This document shows positions 60,019 through 64,000 of a DNA stretch of 64,000 nucleotides, in pieces (positions within the stretch are counted from its first letter, which is position 1; each line of letters opens with the position of its first letter). Position numbers and translations under genes: made by a program. Below the pieces are notes generated by a model that saw only the letters and a list, made by a program, of their open reading frames with translations, was not told the DNA's origin and did no database searches. This DNA comes from Comamonas thiooxydans (GTDB lineage Bacteria; Pseudomonadota; Gammaproteobacteria; Burkholderiales; Burkholderiaceae_C), in the NCBI RefSeq assembly GCF_000964545.1, contig NZ_BBVD01000015.1, positions 1 to 64,000 on the forward strand, read 5' to 3'.

Positions 60019-60654
60019 ATGACAAGCAAAACACTTACTCCTCTTGCGCTATATGAGCAGGTCGCCGAGCAGTTGCGTCAACGCATCTTCCGGCGAGAGC
60101 TTGAGCCCGGAGCCTGGATCGACGAACTCAAGATTGCCGAGGAATACGGCATCAGCCGCACCCCCCTGCGCGAGGCACTGAAAGTACTGGCCGCTGAAGG
60201 CCTGGTGACCATGAAACTGCGCCGAGGCGCTTACGTGACCGAGGTATCGCGCAAGGACATCTCCGACGTCTATCGATTGCTGAGTCTGCTGGAGGCAGAT
60301 GCTGCGGCCGAGGTTGCCGGCAAGGCCACGGACGAGCAATTGCAGCGTCTGCAGCAGACCCACGAGGAGTTGAAGCGGAACACAGCCGACGCCGAGCGGT
60401 TCTTCGCGCTCAACGAAAGCTTTCACATGCAGATTCTCGATATTGCCGATAACCGCTGGCGTAACCAACTGGTGGCCGATTTGCGCAAGGTCATGAAGCT
60501 GAACCGTCACAAATCACTGTTCAAACAAGGCCGTATTGAAGATTCCTTGGCAGAGCACGAAGCCATCATGCAAGCACTGCTGAAGCGCGATCCGAAAATT
60601 GCCATGAGCGCAGTGCAGCAGCATTTCTCAAATGGACTCGACGCTGCGATCTAA
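60019..60654 (+). CDS. GntR family regulator (FCD type)
   Basis: A 211-residue regulator. The winged HTH (LALYEQVAEQLRQRIFRREL, then IAEEYGISRTPLREALKVLA) is typical, and the C-terminal FCD domain has RFFALNESFHMQILDIADN and a closing H-rich helix. The ligand is probably an acyl-CoA or small acid of the propionate/methylmalonate pathway, inferred from its divergent position to that operon and the perfect palindrome between them. Confidence 0.92.
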   Translation: MTSKTLTPLALYEQVAEQLRQRIFRRELEPGAWIDELKIAEEYGISRTPLREALKVLAAEGLVTMKLRRGAYVTEVSRKDISDVYRLLSLLEADAAAEVAGKATDEQLQRLQQTHEELKRNTADAERFFALNESFHMQILDIADNRWRNQLVADLRKVMKLNRHKSLFKQGRIEDSLAEHEAIMQALLKRDPKIAMSAVQQHFSNGLDAAI

Positions 60655-60774
60655 AAGATCCATGTTCGATCCGCTCTAGTATTTATCCTATAAATTTGAA
60701 ATATTGGATTACCCACTTCATGCGATGCTTGTCAGGTAACTGAATGTGCTTTCAGTGTTACAGGACCATGATTC

Positions 60775-62319
60775 ATGCTGGCGCAATTTTTCTGGAGCCC
60801 GTCTGCCGACGCTCACGTGCTAAAGGGTGAATATGACCCCTTCCTTGTGACCTTATCGCTGGCAGTTTGTTGGATTGCCTCTGGTCAAGCTTTGCGCCAT
60901 GCTGCTTTTGCCAGACTGGCCACATCAAGGCAGTTGCGCAACTGGTCCATTGTGAGCGGGTCGCTGGCACTGGGCATAGGCATCTGGGCCATGCATTTCA
61001 TCGGCATGCTCGCTTATTCGATGCATGCTGCAGTTCAGTATGATTTGCCGGTCACCGTCTTCTCGATCATTCCAGGTATCGCGGCATCAGCAGTGGCCCT
61101 TGCCTTGCTGGCTCACAATGAACTCAATCTCAGGCAATTGGCATTAGGCGGCTTGACGGTTGGTATCGGCATTGCTGCAATGCATTACAGCGGCATGGCA
61201 GCAATGCGCATGCCTGCCACGCACCAGTACTCACCACTCTGGTTTGCCATTTCTCTCATTGTTGGCGTAGCGCTGGCCACCTTGGCGCTCTGGATTCGTT
61301 TCGGGCTGGCACGCTTCAACCTCAAACAAGACCACTGGCGCAAAACGCTGGCAGCCATCATCATGGGCGCCGCGATCTCGGGCATGCATTACACAGCCAT
61401 GCTGGCGCTGCGAGTCACGGCCGAGCATGAAACGCATGACGCGGCATCATCGAACGATCGTTTGATTCTGGCACTGACCATTGCCGTTATTACTCTGCTA
61501 TTTGGCGGACTGATCGCACAGGCCAATGCCTTGATTCAGTACCGCAGTCGCTGGCAGAAAGTGGATATGAATGAAGCCCGACTGCAAGCTTTGGTGAATA
61601 TGGCAGCAGATGGAATTATCTGCATCGATAATCGGGGATGCGTAACGGATTACAACCCTGCAGCTGAGGTCATATTCGGCTGGAGCCCAGATGAAGTATT
61701 GGGCCAGAACGTGAAAATGCTCATGCCCGCAGCGCTGTTCAACCAGCATGATCATTATCTGGAACAGCATGAAGCCGGCCAGCGAAACAACGCGCCACCT
61801 CTGAAGAACAAGATTTCAGAGGTGCTCGGCCAGCACAAGGACGGTACGCTGATTCCCATGCGCCTGGCCTTGAGCCAGGCCGAGGCTCGGGGTCAGCGCA
61901 TGTATGTAGGCCTTCTGACCGATCTCTCAGACCGCAAGCGAACCGAACGGCAACTACATATAGCTACCACGGTATTCAATCATTCCTTCGAAGGCATGGT
62001 GGTCCTTGATGCGAACCGGAAAATTGTAGATATCAATCCGGCCTTTGCGCGTATCAGCGGCTTGAACCGCCAGGGAGCGAAGAACAAGGAGTTCTCCAGT
62101 CTTTTCATCCACGACGATGACAACACGGCAGTCCAGTGGTCGCAGATCTGGACCGAAATCGGTAAAAAAGGGCACTGGCAAGGCCTGCGTGTCATGCACC
62201 ATGACAGGAACCGACATCAGATTTCCCTGACGGCAGTGCGCGACGAGCAGCATCGCCTGCACCATTACATCGCCGTCTGCTATCAAAGCATCGATATCCC
62301 GCTTGGAGCCACGATCTGA
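60775..62319 (+). CDS. MHYT-PAS-PAS sensor protein without output domain
   Basis: A 514-residue protein with seven N-terminal membrane helices in an MHYT domain: three repeats AMHFIGMLAYSMH, AMHYSGMAAMRMP and GMHYTAMLALRV, residues thought to bind metal (copper) and sense a diatomic gas. Two PAS domains follow at about 262-380 and 390-505 (DGIICIDNRGCVTDYNPAAE; GMVVLDANRKIVDINPAFAR). It ends there: no GGDEF, EAL or kinase domain follows, and the next gene is an unrelated acyl-CoA synthetase. It may therefore signal through partner proteins. Confidence 0.85.
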   Translation: MLAQFFWSPSADAHVLKGEYDPFLVTLSLAVCWIASGQALRHAAFARLATSRQLRNWSIVSGSLALGIGIWAMHFIGMLAYSMHAAVQYDLPVTVFSIIPGIAASAVALALLAHNELNLRQLALGGLTVGIGIAAMHYSGMAAMRMPATHQYSPLWFAISLIVGVALATLALWIRFGLARFNLKQDHWRKTLAAIIMGAAISGMHYTAMLALRVTAEHETHDAASSNDRLILALTIAVITLLFGGLIAQANALIQYRSRWQKVDMNEARLQALVNMAADGIICIDNRGCVTDYNPAAEVIFGWSPDEVLGQNVKMLMPAALFNQHDHYLEQHEAGQRNNAPPLKNKISEVLGQHKDGTLIPMRLALSQAEARGQRMYVGLLTDLSDRKRTERQLHIATTVFNHSFEGMVVLDANRKIVDINPAFARISGLNRQGAKNKEFSSLFIHDDDNTAVQWSQIWTEIGKKGHWQGLRVMHHDRNRHQISLTAVRDEQHRLHHYIAVCYQSIDIPLGATI

Positions 62320-62395
62320 GCCCTATACCAGCCTGGATGTCTCTGGCGCTATCATTCGCGTAGCGGGAAATTGCCCGCTTCCTGAAGGCAAGCGC

Positions 62396-64000
62396 ATGAA
62401 CCAAGCAAGTGAAACTGATGTACTGGGTCTCCAAGCAGAGAAACAGCATTTGACTATCGAGCAAGTGCAAACCTTGCCAGAGCTTCTGGCCATGCGGGTT
62501 CGCTGCACGCCATCAGGCGAGGCTTACCGAGAGTTCGATGAAAGCACAAATGCCTGGAAAAGCCTGAGCTGGGCCGAAACAGCCGAACGTGTCGCTCTGT
62601 GGAGCCACGCCTTATGTGCCTCGAATCTTCCTCCAGGCGCAAGGGTTGCAATCTTGCTGCCCAATGGTTTTGATGCAATGACCATCGACCAGGCCTGTCT
62701 GCGCTGTGGTTACGTGCCAGTTCCTCTGCATGCCATCGACAATGCTGGCAGCATTGCCTACATCCTGGCCGACTCGGGTGCTTCCTTGCTGGTCGTGGCC
62801 GACGCCAAGGCCTGGCAGAGAATTTGTGCTACAGGTCAGGACCTGCCGGGACTCCAGGCCGTTATTCACGCACAGCAAGGCCGTCCAATCGATTCATCGA
62901 ATGCCTACGCCGTACCTGTCGAGCAAGCAGAGCAGGACTCAGTCAAGGCCTTGCAGCGTAAGCCGGTCATTGTTTTGTCTGCCTGGCTTCAGGCTGGTCA
63001 GCAGCATACCTCTGCCCTCCCCCTGCCACCAAAGAAAACGGAGCTGGCGGGCATTGTCTACACCTCCGGTACGACGGGAAAGCCCAAGGGCGTCATGCTC
63101 ACTCACGACAACGTGGTCAGTGATTTACACGCGGTGATGCAGCGTGTGAAGGCCTTCCCTGAAGACGTCTTTCTCTCGTTCCTGCCGCTCTCTCACACTT
63201 TCGAGCGAACTGCAGGCTACTACCTGGCTGTTGCTACCGGTTCCTGCGTCGCCTACGCACGCTCTGTTGCACAACTCGCACAGGATATGAAACAGGTCAA
63301 GCCGACCGTACTGATCTCGGTGCCTCGCATCTATGAACGTGTTTATGCCAAGATTCAGGAGTCGCTTGCTTCCAGCCCTTTCAAGCACAAGCTGTTCGAC
63401 GCTGCAGTCAACAAAGGCTGGAAGAGCTTCCGCGCTCATCAAGGCATGCCCTTGGGCGAGCAACTGGAAGCCAAGGCGAGCTGGGCTTCTGCCTTGCCCG
63501 GCTGGCTTTTGCGCAAACTTGTCGCCGAGCCCCTACTTGCGCAGTTTGGAGGCCGGCTTCGCGTGGCTGTGAGTGGCGGAGCTCCACTGTCTCCGACAAT
63601 TGCGCGCACTTTTCTAGGTCTGGGCCTGCCCATGGTGCAAGGCTATGGCATGACCGAAACCTCTCCTGTCGTCAGCGCCAACGGGCTCGACGATAACTGG
63701 CCCGATACCGTTGGCCGCGTACTGCCGGGAATTGAGGTTCGAATTGGCGAGGATCAGGAGTTGCAGGTGTCTGGCCCGGTAGTGATGCGCGGTTATTGGA
63801 ACCGTCCGGAAGACACTGCCAAAGCCTTTACTACCGACGGATGGCTGAGAACCGGCGACCAAGCTTCAATCGAAAATGGCCGTATCCGAATTAAAGGTCG
63901 CATCAAGGAAATCATTGTTACATCGACGGGTGAGAAAGTGCCTCCCAATGATGTGGAACAGGCCATCCTCGTCGATCCCCTGTTTGAGCAAGTGTTTGTC
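62396..64000 (+). CDS. Long-chain acyl-CoA synthetase (AMP-forming), 3' end outside the window
   Basis: 535 codons are present from the ATG at 62396 to the window edge with no stop. The AMP-binding signature YTSGTTGKPKGVMLTHDNVV is at about residue 222, LPLSHTFERTAGYYLAVA follows, VQGYGMTETSPVVSANG is the A5 motif and GWLRTGDQ the A7 motif. It resembles FadD15/ACSL-type long-chain synthetases. The substrate is probably a long-chain fatty acid. The frame continues past the window, so the C-terminal catalytic Lys motif is not seen. Confidence 0.93.
   Translation, partial: MNQASETDVLGLQAEKQHLTIEQVQTLPELLAMRVRCTPSGEAYREFDESTNAWKSLSWAETAERVALWSHALCASNLPPGARVAILLPNGFDAMTIDQACLRCGYVPVPLHAIDNAGSIAYILADSGASLLVVADAKAWQRICATGQDLPGLQAVIHAQQGRPIDSSNAYAVPVEQAEQDSVKALQRKPVIVLSAWLQAGQQHTSALPLPPKKTELAGIVYTSGTTGKPKGVMLTHDNVVSDLHAVMQRVKAFPEDVFLSFLPLSHTFERTAGYYLAVATGSCVAYARSVAQLAQDMKQVKPTVLISVPRIYERVYAKIQESLASSPFKHKLFDAAVNKGWKSFRAHQGMPLGEQLEAKASWASALPGWLLRKLVAEPLLAQFGGRLRVAVSGGAPLSPTIARTFLGLGLPMVQGYGMTETSPVVSANGLDDNWPDTVGRVLPGIEVRIGEDQELQVSGPVVMRGYWNRPEDTAKAFTTDGWLRTGDQASIENGRIRIKGRIKEIIVTSTGEKVPPNDVEQAILVDPLFEQVFV

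Overview
The window looks like the chromosome of a beta-proteobacterium of the Comamonadaceae, most likely Comamonas or a close relative. This is inferred from gene families and gene order (AtuA next to a Bug-type binding protein, a czc-like cluster, a chr operon, a methylmalonyl-CoA/propionyl-CoA carboxylase cluster) and from moderately high GC; no rRNA or other marker gene is present. No tRNA, rRNA or CRISPR array was seen.

Layout. 1-4.9 kb is a scarred region: a partial gene, a small membrane protein, a GNAT acetyltransferase, an SOS box followed by the stub of an SRAP (HMCES/YedK) gene fused in frame to a membrane diguanylate cyclase, then two decayed genes on the minus strand (an NhaR-type LysR regulator and the N-terminal part of a cryptochrome/photolyase). 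5-14.8 kb is a long minus-strand lipid/redox cluster of the kind usually found beside photolyases: FAD amine oxidase, DUF1365, Cfa, chalcone-isomerase-like, MFS, DUF3833, SDR, lipocalin, renalase-like FAD oxidoreductase. It has a divergent TetR regulator and an NTF2-like protein. The photolyase-like gene itself is now only a fragment. 15.4-23.6 kb is a heavy-metal efflux operon (CzcI-like, CzcC, an unusual split adaptor, CzcB, CzcA, a small His-containing secreted protein, and an EamA exporter with a His-rich tail). 23.8-26.4 kb holds two tandem small-RNA-like units, a tiny lipoprotein, a DUF4382 lipoprotein and a cupin. 26.6-31.3 kb is a chromate-resistance operon (chrB, chrA, a secreted LamG-like protein, a SOD-rhodanese fusion, a stand-alone ChrB C-terminal domain, a small secreted protein). 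31.9-35.7 kb carries a chemoreceptor, a glutathione transferase and a 5'-truncated azoreductase.

36.6-42.3 kb is a Tn7-like transposition module (TnsA, TnsB, TnsC, TniQ/TnsD) with a pair of 19-bp repeats downstream that may be transposase-binding sites. No cargo was recognised. 42.3-46.3 kb has a truncated phage/ICE-type HTH gene, then a Bug binding protein with an AtuA pair and a divergent LysR. 46.4-49.3 kb pairs a KfrA-like coiled-coil DNA-binding protein with a tyrosine recombinase, separated by a dense array of nested palindromes. 49.2-62.3 kb contains a hydrolase, a FadL-like porin and the propionyl-CoA to succinyl-CoA pathway (methylmalonyl-CoA mutase, MeaB, PccB, PccA, YdcF, an epimerase-like VOC protein) with a divergent GntR regulator and a perfect palindrome between them, then an MHYT-PAS-PAS sensor. 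The window ends inside a long-chain acyl-CoA synthetase.

The most unusual items are the SOS-box/SRAP-stub/diguanylate-cyclase fusion, the KfrA-recombinase palindrome array, the compact Tn7-like module, the split CzcB adaptor with a shared HGPNGEH motif, the SOD-rhodanese fusion with altered second-sphere residues, and the covarying tandem small-RNA units.
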